From Hydractinia symbiolongicarpus (lineage: Eukaryota > Cnidaria > Hydrozoa > Anthoathecata > Hydractiniidae), in NCBI RefSeq assembly GCF_029227915.1, contig NC_079884.1:13020001-13084000 (forward strand): 64,000 nt of DNA, in the 5' to 3' direction. Position numbers and translations under genes: made by a program. The notes beneath the pieces are model-generated. The model saw only the letters and a list, made by a program, of their open reading frames with translations. It did not search any database and was not told where the DNA came from. Shown here in pieces: positions 25,085-36,720 of this stretch (the stretch's first letter is position 1; each line of letters opens with the position of its first letter).

Positions 25085-25278
25085 ACCTCGTTCCCAGGGA
25101 TTCTTGTCTCTCATCGGCGCTGCGCTTATTGATAGGTATGACGAAAAAGATGTTTGTCTTGCCTTCCGATATGCAAAAAGAGATTGTGGTTGGGTTTAAT
25201 CACCTCATCCCTTTTTCGTTTTTTTTTATCACAGTTCCCGATATCGGGAAAGCGAAAAAAGGCATTGGGGGCGAGATG
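25085..25278. repeat. Foldback element upstream of receptor C
   Basis: Left end CCTCGTTCCCAGGGATTCTTGTCT and right end AAAAAAGGCATTGGGGGCGAG are imperfect inverted repeats. The interior includes CGATATGCAAAAAGAGA, which recurs in the related element at 27700-27805. The open frame over this element is not a gene. Confidence 0.6.
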
Positions 25279-25430
25279 GGAGAGGTAAGGCTTTGTTCAA
25301 AATGTGTTGCACTAGATTTCGTTTATTCTCCACATTTTATCATTTTTGACCCTGTGTCCTATCCTTTTTCTAAAGTACAATGTTGCTTAAAAGACTTTCA
25401 AACAACACTATCGTTTTCTTTCTTTTTAAG

Positions 25431-28400
25431 ATTGTGATGGCGGGACAGATGATTCGAATGGTTTCCCTCAACTTCATTCAGATATTGTACATCACTATTG
25501 TGCTAATGAACGTACAAATCCAAATTTTCGAATTCAGTGGGCTACACATTCACGTAAGTAACACATTTAAGAAAAATTTTTATTGGGAATTGTGTGGCTC
25601 TATATAAAGGTTCGTTTATTCATTTATTCATTTATTCTTTTTTTCATTTATTTATTTATTTATTTATTCATTTATTCATTTATTCATTTATTCATTCAAT
25701 TACTCATTTACATTTACTCATTCACTCATTCACTCATTTACTTATTTATTCATTTATTCATTCATTCATTCATTCATTTATTCATTCATTCATTCATTCA
25801 TTTATTCATTCATTCATTCATTAAAAAATTCAATAGTCTGTTTCACGTATTTATTATATTTTCACGTATCGATTATATTTTCACGTATCGATTATATTTT
25901 CACGTATCGATTGGTTGTAGTTACAATGGCAATTTCTCGATAAATTGTAAATTTGTCCGCGCGCAAGGTTATTTTTGGTGTTGGAGTTTTTAGCTTTAGT
26001 ATTTATAAATATAATGATATTTTTTATTGCAGGCGATCTTTCCAGACTACAATCGTATCAAATTGTGATGGTGTTTAACAAAACATTCATTTGTTTTAGA
26101 TGCTCCAGGGTATGTTGGAGATTGAAATTAAATTTTTTCCGCTCCACAAAAAGACAAATAAATAAAATTTAGTGTCACTTCTTCTTAAACTTGTTCGAGT
26201 CTACCACACAAACTGTTAATTAACTTTAACACAAAGTTAGCAACGAAATAATTAGAAAGACAAAATTATAAGAGTCGTTATTGTTTTGTTACGTTGTTAG
26301 GATTTTGGAATTATATTTGCAATTTGTCTTCCAAAGTTTCCTAAATTTTTTTTTTTGTTTCAATATTGCATTTACTCCAATTACCACCCAAAAAAGAGGC
26401 GCTGCAGCCCAGTGTGCTTTACAACCTTGTATCTCTAAAATGAAGACCGTCTCCCCACGCCTCTATAGCAAAAAAAGCGTAAGTGATCCTTGGGGACAAG
26501 GTTACAACTTAATTTTTTGTTGTCATTTGAATGAGTACATGTTGTATTTTTATTTGCAATAGAATGTCACTGAATTTGTGTTTGGGCAAGAACAAGGGCT
26601 GGACTTTCATACAGACTATTCAGTATTGGTACGACTTAACTTTAATATTGGTCACATGAAGACATTTTCCTTGTCACTTTTCAAAACTAAATTTACTCAA
26701 TGAACATAAAATAGATAGTTGTATCAAATCACTTTGGTAAATTTCTCTTTTGATCTTTTCGCTCCCACCCTCATCTCCCAGGGCGTATTGTGATCACAGT
26801 TGATTAAGTACTTCGTCCTGCTGTTATAACAGAGAAATTATTTTCACTTAAAAATTGGTTTTGTTTAGTGAGAACTGGACATCGTTCCTAGGTCTGCTGG
26901 AAACGGAAAACCTTGACCCCAATGCATTATTTCTTATTAGTAATTCAAGGTAACTTGTTCATTAGGTGACACCAATGCCAACAAAACCAGGAGAATTTAA
27001 CAGTACATTCATAGGAAGATGTCCGCGTAAGTAATCTCCAGCACATCTTTGTGCATCATCTTCCCATCTAGTTACCAGGGGTTGTTTTTCACTATGAATT
27101 TGTGGCTGGTGTGAAAGAAGTAGAGAAAGCTCTCGGATGGAGATTGTTGTTTTCCAAAGTGTGTTTAAACTTGAAGGAAAGAATACGGGATTCTTTCCTC
27201 CAAGGTTTAAACTATGAAATTGATTATCATATCAATTTCGTTACTATGTTTCTTGAAACTTTGATATTCGAGGCCAGAAAATTTCATCATGTCAGCAACC
27301 AATTGTTTCTGTTTGGCTAATGTCAGATGTTAAAGCTTTTATTAGTAATACAAATTAATCTTATAATAACACAGCTTTGCCACTCCACTCAATGGCTCCT
27401 TCAACGTTGCCTTCCTTGCCACCATCTACTTCTTCGACGACCAAAACTTCCACAATCACCATATGGCAAATTATTTTCATATTAGCTGGTGTCTGCTTAT
27501 CGACGGTTGTGCTGGTAACCATGGCAATGTGTTATAGAAGGAGAAACGCCCCTTATAAAGACATGTCTTTTAAGAGTACGTAAGTTATGACTTTTTACAA
27601 CTTCGTTATCAGGTTGTTTTCTAAAAAATCCAACGAGTTTAACTAGTTTCTTTATGTTTTTGTTGAATTGACCACGTTTTCAATGTTTCTAGTGAGACAA
27701 CCTTGTTCCAAGGTTTTTTCTCATCAGCGCTTCGCGTATCGATGGGTCTCGCCGTCCGATATGCAAAAAGAGACAACAGGTGCTTGGATCAAGGTTGTCC
27801 AGTAAGGATGAAAGCCACTAAATATTGTATTCGATGTGTTTTAACAGATTTTAACTGATATAAACACGCCGCAACTATCAAACTAACTGTTTCGTGTCCA
27901 ACTCTTTCTCACTTCACCCTGATTTTTTTTTTTTTTTGCTCTCACCAATATAGGCAATAAAACTCAGACAGGAATCAGCGTTTATATTTCCCATTGCGCA
28001 TCTGACAACAAAGAAGAGGAGAAAATTCTTCAACTGGCTAGCTTAATATCATCGTATGGTGTATCTGTGTGTATTGATTTGTGCAGTCACGTTGAAATCA
28101 ACCAAATGGGTGGTTTACCGCACTGGGTGCCAGATAAAATGGCTAATGTAAAAAAGATTCTTCTCATTCTATCGCCGTGTTATATACAGGTATGTCTGTC
28201 TGCCTGCCTACCATTTTTACCAACCTTTCATCTAATTATTTTCTCTGTACCGTGAAAGCTTCACATAACCTTGAATTTAGGCTGTTACATCACATGACCT
28301 CGTGCAAGAAGCTCATCCTGAAAACGTTTGTAGAGTTAGAAGTGAATTCAATTACATTAAAACGTTCCTCTATCATGCGTGTCAAACAGTACCAGATGTT

Positions 28401-28568
28401 GTCATCTTGCTTGACAATGTAAATAAAAATGACGTCCCTACTGTGTGTAAAGGGAGAGGGTGTTGTAGTTTTCCAAGTAGTATAAATGAAAATGACAGCG
28501 ATTGTAAACGACTGATTGGTCTGTTGTTGGAAATTGAACCGATTCAAATAGTTACTACACCCACCTAA
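25431..28568 (+). CDS. SEFIR (IL-17 receptor type) transmembrane receptor, copy C
   Basis: Seven exons join in one frame: 25431-25553, 26033-26109, 26563-26628, 26966-27026, 27375-27575, 27954-28189 and 28281-28568 (TAA). The first four correspond to the extracellular module of copies A and B (DGGTDDSNGFPQ near the start, CFRC, FIGRCP) with the same intron phases. The fifth has a Ser/Thr/Pro stalk, a membrane helix (IWQIIFILAGVCLSTVVLVTM) and RRR. Its length (201 bases) equals that in B if the GTACGT donor at 27576 is used; the stronger-looking GTAAGT four bases later would put a stop in frame. The last two exons encode a SEFIR domain (SVYISHC, VCIDLCS, HWVPDKM, ILLILSPCY, CKGRGCC). The 5' end is unresolved: no signal peptide or Ig exon found. 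Its closest relative is copy B. Confidence 0.82.
25615..25824. repeat. (TTTA/TTCA)n microsatellite
   Basis: About 210 bases of TTTATTCATTCA-type tetranucleotide repeat in the first recognised intron of receptor C. It creates spurious long open frames full of Phe, Ile, His and Ser. Confidence 0.95.
25843..25914. repeat. Short tandem repeat, ~23-bp unit
   Basis: Three to four copies of TTTTCACGTATCGATTATA directly after the tetranucleotide tract. Confidence 0.8.
27700..27805. repeat. Foldback-family element in the last-but-two intron of receptor C
   Basis: Begins ACAACCTTGTTCCAAGG and shares TCATCAGCGCTTCGCGTATCGAT and CCGATATGCAAAAAGAGA with the element at 25085-25278. The right end carries TTGGATCAAGGTTGT, inverted to the left end. 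Confidence 0.55.
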
Positions 28569-30580
28569 CAAAGAGTCAGGATTTCGCGGTTGTGGTATAA
28601 CATGCAATAAGAAGTGATAAGAAAAATATTGATTATCTCTCCTTTGGAACACACTATTGGCAACAACCGTTTACAAATTGTGAGCTATAACCGAAGTGCG
28701 CAGCAAATACTGCTTAAATAATGTTGGCTGGTCCGACGCAGAAGTATATGCCATAACTTCAAGTTTTTTAGAAACAAACAAATGACATAGACAAGCCTAG
28801 CTATTTTATTAATTGTCCATTTGTTGAGCCTGCCTTTTATTTTAACATTCTTTGCGGTAGCTCCCAGCGGTTAGTGTTTGAGCATGCGCATTACATTCTT
28901 TTTATCAGCTGTAACTCTTGCATTCTGGCAGCTTTCCAAGTTGAAACGACCAATTCCAAGCGGATGGATTTGTTTTTTAACAACCAAAATTCAGGAAATA
29001 CTACCATTTTTATTGCAATGAGAATATCGAGCGTGAAGTCTAAACAACGGGAACTACAATCATGAATGCCTAATGGAAAGTGAAAAGAGAACCGCAAACT
29101 TGTTCTTGAGGAGTTGATGTAGAATTAAATTTGCATTATATACATTTTTATACATAAGAACTTCTTCCTTTTGTTTTAAAAAAGTAATTCTTCTCTCTTT
29201 GAGTTGATTTGAGGCTGTACATGCTCATTTTTTACACTTTTTCAATGTTAAATGTTCTTATAACGTAATCTTCCAAAAAATACGATAATAAACGTTTTAA
29301 TTTACCGAAGATGAATTTATTAGGACTGGAAGTAATAGATACTGTAGAAGCTCTTATAAAAATATTATATATATATCATACTTGTATTTTTATTATATAT
29401 TTTCATGCTATATTTATTCATATTGTATACAAAAAAAATGTATTGACAAATTTGCTGTATATTACATTTATAATGGCGCTGTCTTTTCCGCGTTCTTATA
29501 ATCTTTCTGGTATGTGTGCGTTAGTCAACCACCCTGTACCTACCTAGCTTTTGGTCTATCTTGACCAAACATAGTGCTCAGTGTTAAATTGTGATTGGTT
29601 CAATTTCTTGTTCGAGCAAGGAGAAGTTTTCGCTGTTACACGATAAATGTAGGATGCTTTTCCCTGCATTCTCGTCCTCAGAAGTTTTAAAGAGAGTGTG
29701 TTGATATCTTCGCTGACTGCTTCCACCTTTAATAAAATCTATGTATTCTAACCTGATACCCAGCGCTTGTTCCCAGTAAATGCAGCAACGCTGTTGTTGG
29801 TATTAGGACAGAACCTTAACAAGCCTTGTTCAGGTTCCTAACGAGGCTGGCTGTATCAGCTAATTCAAACTAGCTACCCTAAAGAACACATCTGACTAAG
29901 CCACAAAAGAATTTTCCGCAATTTTGGATTACGCGAAAATGACACAAGACATGTTCTAAGTTGCTCTCATTTCTTAGTTCTTAAAGTTCAACATTCATCG
30001 ATCCAACCGATTTCCATGGAAACGAAGTTGTTTATAATATAACCTTTTGCACGGAAATAAGATCAAAATAATAATAATAAATTTAGAAAATAAACACAAG
30101 GGAGGAGATTGATTTTTACCGTCTTCTCTCATTAAAAAGGCAAAAATCCCTGTGAACGAGAGTGTGAATTTTCCAGAAAAACTGTTTGCTGTATTTACCC
30201 AACCTCGCCCCAGTACTTAGAAAGGTTAACAATAAAGTAAGAATAACAAATTGTAGAAGAAAGGACCTCTTTTTCAAGTTGTACAACAGTGTATTAAATT
30301 TGAAGTGACACAAAGGGGAAAGCATGAACTTAATTGTACAAAAATGGCTAATATAAACTCTTTATTATAAAGAAAGCAAAAATAAGAACTTTGGCTTCTT
30401 CCTGTTTTTACCGAGAATCGAGAGCAATTTTTACTTAAGTTCCAGTTCTACAGTACAAAGAGCGTATATTTTTAAGCCTATATAATGCCTTCCAAATGGC
30501 TTATAATTTTTCGTGATTGGTTGAGCCTTGGAGTGAGCTAACTGTTGAGCAAATTATTTTCTTAAAAAACGAGGACTGAA
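28569..30580. other. Gene-free stretch downstream of receptor C
   Basis: No gene recognised. Single foldback-family ends appear near 29670 (ATTCTCGTCCTCAGAAG), 30147 and 30204. Several AATAAA words downstream of the stop could serve polyadenylation, but none can be singled out. Confidence 0.4.
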
Positions 30581-30762
30581 ATTTATTCCAAAACCGAGAA
30601 CTTGTCGGAAATTTATTCCAGAAACGAGAACATGTCGGGAAATCTGTTCCAAAACGAGAACATGTCGGGATATTTATTCCATAAACCAGAACTTGCCGGA
30701 AATTTATTCCAGAAACGAGAACTTGTCGGGATATTTATTCCAGAAACGAGAACATGTCGGGA
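30581..30762. repeat. Minisatellite, six ~30-bp units
   Basis: Six units of ATTTATTCCAGAAACGAGAA followed by CATGTCGGGA, with a few substitutions each. There are no spacers between units, so it is not a CRISPR-like array. Confidence 0.92.
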
Positions 30763-33700
30763 AAAAAGTGGGTAAAGAGAATTTTGTTCTTACTTCTTAC
30801 AATTCCCAGCCTCGTTATTTTTATAACACTGAATTTAAGAATGATTCATATTCTTCGTTTATGTATAAGTTTTTGTCATTTACAATGCCTGTATTTTTTA
30901 ATACGTAGATTTGTTGTCATGAGGACAATTGCAGCTTACGCTTGACATTTTCATTTTTAAAGTAAAGAAACTTGTATTTTTGTGCATAATAAGGACATAT
31001 GTTACTGAAACGAAACTTTGAACTGCTAAAGTGGCAACATTTTTTCAAAAGTGATGATATTATTTTCTGGATTATAATTTTAGTGCTGTCTAGATTTCTG
31101 TCCAAAAAAGAAATATCGGTAGTCGTAAATTATGCTCCGAAATTGTAATGCAACCTCGTCCCCAGGGCATTTTGTATCTTTTACACTGAGGTTTAATGTA
31201 ATGTACAATATAAGTATTAAAAACAACGGTTATTTTAAAACTTTAATATCTTGTTATGTTAAGTCGTTTTACATAACGATGTTAAAAGTATATCTCTTAT
31301 AACAACCGTATTATTTGCAGGTTTAAAATTACTTCCAATATATCAAAACATTTAAAAATATTTATAATAACACGGGGGTAATGCCTACTACTATTATCGT
31401 AATTACATTTTAAGGACCGCAGGGAAATGTTTATGAGTATTATCATTACAAAGCTTGTTAGAGCTGTTAAAGGTATTACTTTTAATTCCTTAAGTTATAT
31501 TATTATACAGCTTGTTTTTTTAATTTCTAAAGTAATTAAAATTTAATAACTCAACCCCCGTGTTGGAAGTATATTGTCTGTGAAATCACGCCGCGCTTCA
31601 CTAAAGCAGTGCAGTTGTTTCAACTGGAAACTAACCTACGAACAAACAAAGCGATAATGTTCGCTATAATGTTTGTTTTTCTACAAAAACAACAAACTTT
31701 AACTAAATAACCTCCATTTTATAATTTTTGGAGTACTGAGAAAATGAAAAAAAACTTGATCAGGGTTGTTATGCAAGAAACGTAAGTATAAGTTATTTTC
31801 CCGCTCTTTTTTAAAGAACGGCAAAGTTTTCATTTTTCTGTTTTCATAAAAATTACTTTACTTGGCATTTGTTATCAGTCTTACCAGTTTCCTTGCAAAG
31901 ATAAGTAGATATTTTTCCTTATTAGGATTAATGTTATGGTATGACATTTATTTAACTTCACGCTCTAAATATAGAATACATTTCGTAATTGTGTAAATAC
32001 TGTGTAGAGTTTAGCTTGTATTTTGTTGGACAGTTGCTTAAAAAAAGGGTGTTTGCTTGCCTTAAGATTTTGTAGTGTTTTAAGCGTTTTTAATATTTCT
32101 TGAATTTATTATATTTTTTTACGTGGAAGCTTTTCCTTTATAAAAGAGGGATATGTCGCGATATATGTCTTGTGTTTCTCAGTTTGCGTATCATGAAATG
32201 CGAGTGAGAAATTCATGTTTATCTGGAAGTTGAGAAAATATTACAAACTTAATCCAAGACATATCGCATTTTTTGATGCGAGGATGAAACATAAAATATT
32301 TTTACAGACCTTGGGATCGAGGTTGCATGTAATTTAGTGGGGAGTTGTTTTGATTTTATTTTCCAATCGGAATCTTGATATAAAAAGAAGGAAAAAAGGG
32401 CACTGAGAAAGAGGTAGCTCTTTAAAGTCGTTTCGGACAAAATGATGTCGGATAGTACTAGACACGAGGTGTATATAAAGTAATAAGTTCGAATGATTTC
32501 ATATTCTTATTTTGGAGTGGACGTGCCGATGGATAGAAAGAAGAATTCAAGCAAGCTTGCTCCAATGTTTTTAAATAAAGATTGGTGACGGGGTATTTTT
32601 ATGGATTGATCATACGATGAATCAACGTTTATTTCCAAGAAATTTTCATATGAAAGTTTTGTTACGACGTTCAATCAGACGTATTCGAAACTGCTTTTGA
32701 AGAAGGAAATATTGAGATGAACTTTCGATAGCTAATCTCAATCACTGTGTATCTCAAACTCGTCCCCAGCGCCTTTTGTCTCGCCGTTTAGTGAAAAAAA
32801 ACAGACAAAGGCGCTGGGGGCGAGTTTGCGTGTATCTAACATGGTTTTAAGTATCGTGTCCGGAAACAATAATAAACGAAGGATAACATTTTAAAACACA
32901 TGTGAAGATGTCTTCGAAATGTCTTTGTAAAATGAAGAAATAACCTTGTTACCCGAACCTCCTTCCAAATTTTTTTTTTCACTTTTGGATAACGGTATTG
33001 AAGAGTGAAAAAGAGCCCTGTGGACCAGGTCACTTGATAACCTTTATTATAAATTTCAACCTGATTGATACCGCATGGCATTACATTAAGTAGTTAATGC
33101 TATTTTAACAACATTCTTGGCTCATTATTCTCATCATTTTATATCTCTTCATTAGCTAATTATTATATTTTATGTTTTTGTAGAAAAAAGCTACACGCTT
33201 GGTAAAGGATTTAAAACAATCGACGTTACTAACTAGCTTCTCCAAACTACATCTATCTATCGCCATAACTCAAACGCACAAAGAAACTGTTAAGAAAGGC
33301 CTGGACATTAAGTGGCAGTACGGTTTGCCATGTCTCCAAGGCATACAATGACTATTGAACACATTTTTGCCTTTTGAATTCCTGATTTTATTATGTAACT
33401 AATAGCAACAAGGATTACAGCAGTCATTAGATAGTGACGTCACTATTCAGTCTGCATAAAGTCTTGCGGGATCATTTTGAACGTTTACAAATATTTTGTC
33501 TATACCGGCATGACGTCATTAGGTTTTAAAAAGACGCTGTTTGCATACTATGTCTTTTTTCAGGTCATGAAATTCGTGTTAAAAAAGCCTTAATCGGTGC
33601 CGGCTGTTTTAACTCTCCATCTGCTTGACATGCATCTTATTTCTGTTAACTTGGAAAAACGAATAGCTAAAAACAATCTTGATTGCTAATCAGTAATTTA

Positions 33701-34266
33701 GTTTGGTAACGTTCCTTATTGTTACATTATTTTTACACTATAAGAAACACCTATTTTATGTGGAAGATGGAGGTGATAGCTAGAAGAATTGTGGGGAGTA
33801 GATTAAATATCTATTTTAAAACAACATGGCTGACGTTATGGTACCGACATGTCGACAAACAGTCGTATGGAAATACAAGCAAACGGGAAATAGAGAGGAA
33901 AGAATTGAAAATAATAACGATAGAAAACGAAACTATGTAAAAGAAACAAAATAGTGGCTGAAAATAATCAATTACTTTGCTACTTAAGCCGCCATGTTGT
34001 TATAATGAAGCCATTGTTGTTGTCAATAACAAATGCATTTTATCTATTACCATGACATATATCTTTTTATGACTATTATGCAATTTTGGAAGCTAAGTTC
34101 ACACTATTGAAAAAATAGATCAAGTGTTTTCATTGGTTGCTTCTGTAAAAATAAAATAGCTTATAAGCCAATCAAAATTAGTTATTTGGTAGGCGGTATG
34201 TTTTTGTAGTATAAACTAACCCTTATGTTTGTATGACATTTATAGTAAAATTGAAACAGAATCACT
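30763..34266. other. Gene-free stretch with foldback elements
   Basis: AT-rich. It holds a foldback-family end near 31150, a pair of inverted 11-base words (AACACGGGGGT near 31368, ACCCCCGTGTT near 31552), the clear hairpin at 32755-32828, and a further inverted pair around 32941-33030. No coding exon recognised. Includes the upstream region of the Ras-like gene. Confidence 0.45.
32755..32828. repeat. Near-perfect foldback element (type example)
   Basis: The 27-base left arm (CAAACTCGTCCCCAGCGCCT then TTTGTCT) and the 26-base right arm are inverted copies with one mismatch and one extra T, around a 21-base loop. It is the cleanest member of the family that recurs more than twenty times, mostly as single diverged ends or looser hairpins. 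Confidence 0.85.
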
Positions 34267-36401
34267 ATGGGAGACTCACACGAGGGTAAAGCCATGCATC
34301 CATTATTAGATAAAATATACGGAAAAGTGTTTCCACGTGCGGAAAAGTCAATACGAATCGTCGTTCTTGGTTCACCAGGAGTGGGGAAAACGGGTAAGGA
34401 AGGCATTTTAATTTTTACTATTTTTTTACCCGAATTTTTGCAGCATTCATGATTTCATTGGATTGTTACACAATTAGCTTTAAAAAGGGTATCGGATCCC
34501 AATGATAGATATTTTTAATATCTTCGATTTATAGTTTACAGTACAGTTGCTTAAACCCGAATATTTCCCGAATATTTTCCGAATATTGTTTGAACAATTT
34601 TTCCCATGTGATTTTTTTTCACAAAATTTGCGAGACCGAAACATTTTCGAATTAGTAGAATTTTGCTACGTGAAGGTTCATTTTTTCAACAAAGAATATG
34701 TTTTTAAAAACTATTTTGTCAACTCTTCAAAGTATCTAATCCACGAAAATGAGACTAGCTACTACTGGCTAATAAAATAAAAAAGGTCTTAAGACACAAA
34801 AAAAATTCCTATGACAAAAAACTAATTTGTCGTTAAAGTTTCATGTTGTCGGTGAGCGGAAAAAGCCATGATATTTTTAAAACCACGACACGACGTAAAC
34901 TAATTATTTTAAAATAGAAACTATTAATGTCTGACCGACCTTTTCTATGACGCGCGATACTTACAAAACAACTTTAGCTTACAAAGACTATTAAAGTTAA
35001 CCTTAAGGTTAAAGTTACATGAATTTTATCTCTCTGAGATGAGTATTAGTTTTTACATACAATTTAAAATGTAGCTAATGACACCAGTTACCGCAAAATA
35101 ATTAAAATAAAAAAAGGTGTTCATTAAAACCACTTAATTTACGCTCCACCTCATGTGACCATCAGTTATTTGGAGCATTTTTGCAATTCAAAGTATTTGT
35201 TTTTGATTTCCTATTGTTTTCTTAGCGCTGATCATAAGATGTTTGACAAACCAATTCTTCAACAATTACGTACCAGGAAAGGAAACTGCTTACAGATACA
35301 CTACGTCGATAGGACCAAAGAAGATTAATTTTGAAATAATGGACTCCAATGGAAAGGTAAACTTTACTATAACTCCATGAAAGTACATTTCGTTCCCAGA
35401 GCTCTTTTTCTCAAGAGCTATTGCAACGATAACAAAAGTATTTACACCTGTTCCTACTAAGCCATCTAGGGTCTCCTCCATTTTGATTAGGTTGCAAAAA
35501 TGGTTACCAACACTTCAGCATATTTCTCCCAAAAAAAATTCCTGCAAAATTAAAGCTAGATAAAAGTTCGAACAAAGTTACAAAATTTAAAAGTGTAACT
35601 ATAAGCACAGCCCACCCACCCACTCACTCAGCATTTTCCCATCCCACCACAAATAGGGTTAATATCGAAACCGAAATCAATGAGGCTCCTAGGGACGATC
35701 AAAACATAGAAATTGTCGCTCTAAATTTTTTTTCTCGCTGTATTTATCTTTTACATGACCTGATATATATCTTTTCAATGATGATGTCATTCTGTATAAA
35801 AGATTATGTTTCTATGAAAACCTAAAAAAAAAGTCATTCTTTTGTCCCGGTATCAGCGAGATTGAATCGTTTGTTATTTTGCGACCATGGTATTCAACAC
35901 CCGCCTTGTTTCTGGCGATTTATATGTTTTGTGATCTGCCATTATAAATTTTTTCCATGACGTGTTTTTTATTTTTAGAATAACGCACTAATCAGTTATG
36001 CGGACGCAGTTGTACTCGTATATTCCACCACTGACAGAAAAAGTTATGAACATGTGAAAAACCTAATCGAGAGCGTACGAAAGTTAAACTTAAACTCAAT
36101 ACCTATCGCAGTAATTGCAAACAAAATCGATCAAAGTAAAAAACGTGTTGTCACAAAACAAGATGGCGAATCTCTGTCTACTATCCACAAGGTTAAAGTT
36201 TTTGAACGTTCAGCGGCAATCCCTACAGAAGACATGAATAGCGTGTTTACAGAGATGTATAAACTTGTGCAACTTACTAAAAAGACACGTCGGGACAGTG
36301 ACCCAGCGTTATTTGACCCTGCTTCAAAAATGGCGCTAAAATCGATACGCAGGCGATCTTCATCACTAGACTCCAATGAATTTATAAAACTTGTGTTGTG
36401 A
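34267..36401 (+). CDS. Ras-family small GTPase, divergent
   Basis: Three exons, 34267-34393, 35226-35356 and 35979-36401, give 226 codons with consistent phases. Ras-type G boxes are visible: P-loop GSPGVGKT (residues 35-42), DSNG (82-85), NKID (134-137) and the G5-like ERSAA (162-166). Ras-family proteins switch between GTP and GDP forms at membranes or in the cytosol. Odd points: Pro at the place of Ras Gly12, Lys (86) directly after DxxG where Ras has catalytic Gln61, and no CAAX box at the end (..NEFIKLVL). The tail has a basic-serine patch (RRRSSSLDS). The N-terminal 28 residues precede the G domain. It resembles the RERG/RASL group, which also lacks prenylation, but assignment to a named gene is not possible. 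It ends 320 bases from the convergent GPCR. Confidence 0.87.
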
Positions 36402-36720
36402 ATATTTTTTGTATATGACATGTATATTTTACTAACTTTATAACAATAATTATTATTTGCTTTTATAAAGAGAATCTCAAAGATCATCATAGGGTCTCTT
36501 GCAACCTCAATCCCAGGGCCCGTGACATTTTTGGATATCAGGATGAAACACGTACGATGAATAAAATACGCTGCAGGTCATGGGGTGGAGATTGGGCCTA
36601 GCGCATGGCCTCTACCCAAGTTTACAATTTTTTAAGTAGAATCGAGGCCCGGATAAATAAATAAATAAATCAATTTTTATGTCCAAGTAACTGTTATAAA
36701 GTTTTATCGGGATTTTTTAA

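Larger units (their letters stand above)
19725..25430. other. Intergenic stretch between receptor copies B and C
   Basis: AT-rich. It contains a SINE remnant (22311-22463), a foldback element (23756-23846), a degenerate tandem repeat (24437-24665) and a larger foldback element (25085-25278). Upstream exons of receptor C (signal peptide, possible Ig) should lie here but none was identified. No Ig-like coding pattern (C..W..Y.C) was seen. Confidence 0.45.

Noticed and set aside
25129-25437. Upstream coding exon of receptor C
   Set aside because: Most of this frame lies in a foldback element whose sequence recurs at 27700-27805; no signal peptide or homology to copy B.
25583-25993. Long open frames rich in Phe, Ile, His and Ser
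   Set aside because: They are a translation of the TTTA/TTCA microsatellite; no start context, splice logic or domain.
30581-30762. CRISPR-like array
   Set aside because: Units are contiguous without unique spacers and the genome is eukaryotic; it is a minisatellite.
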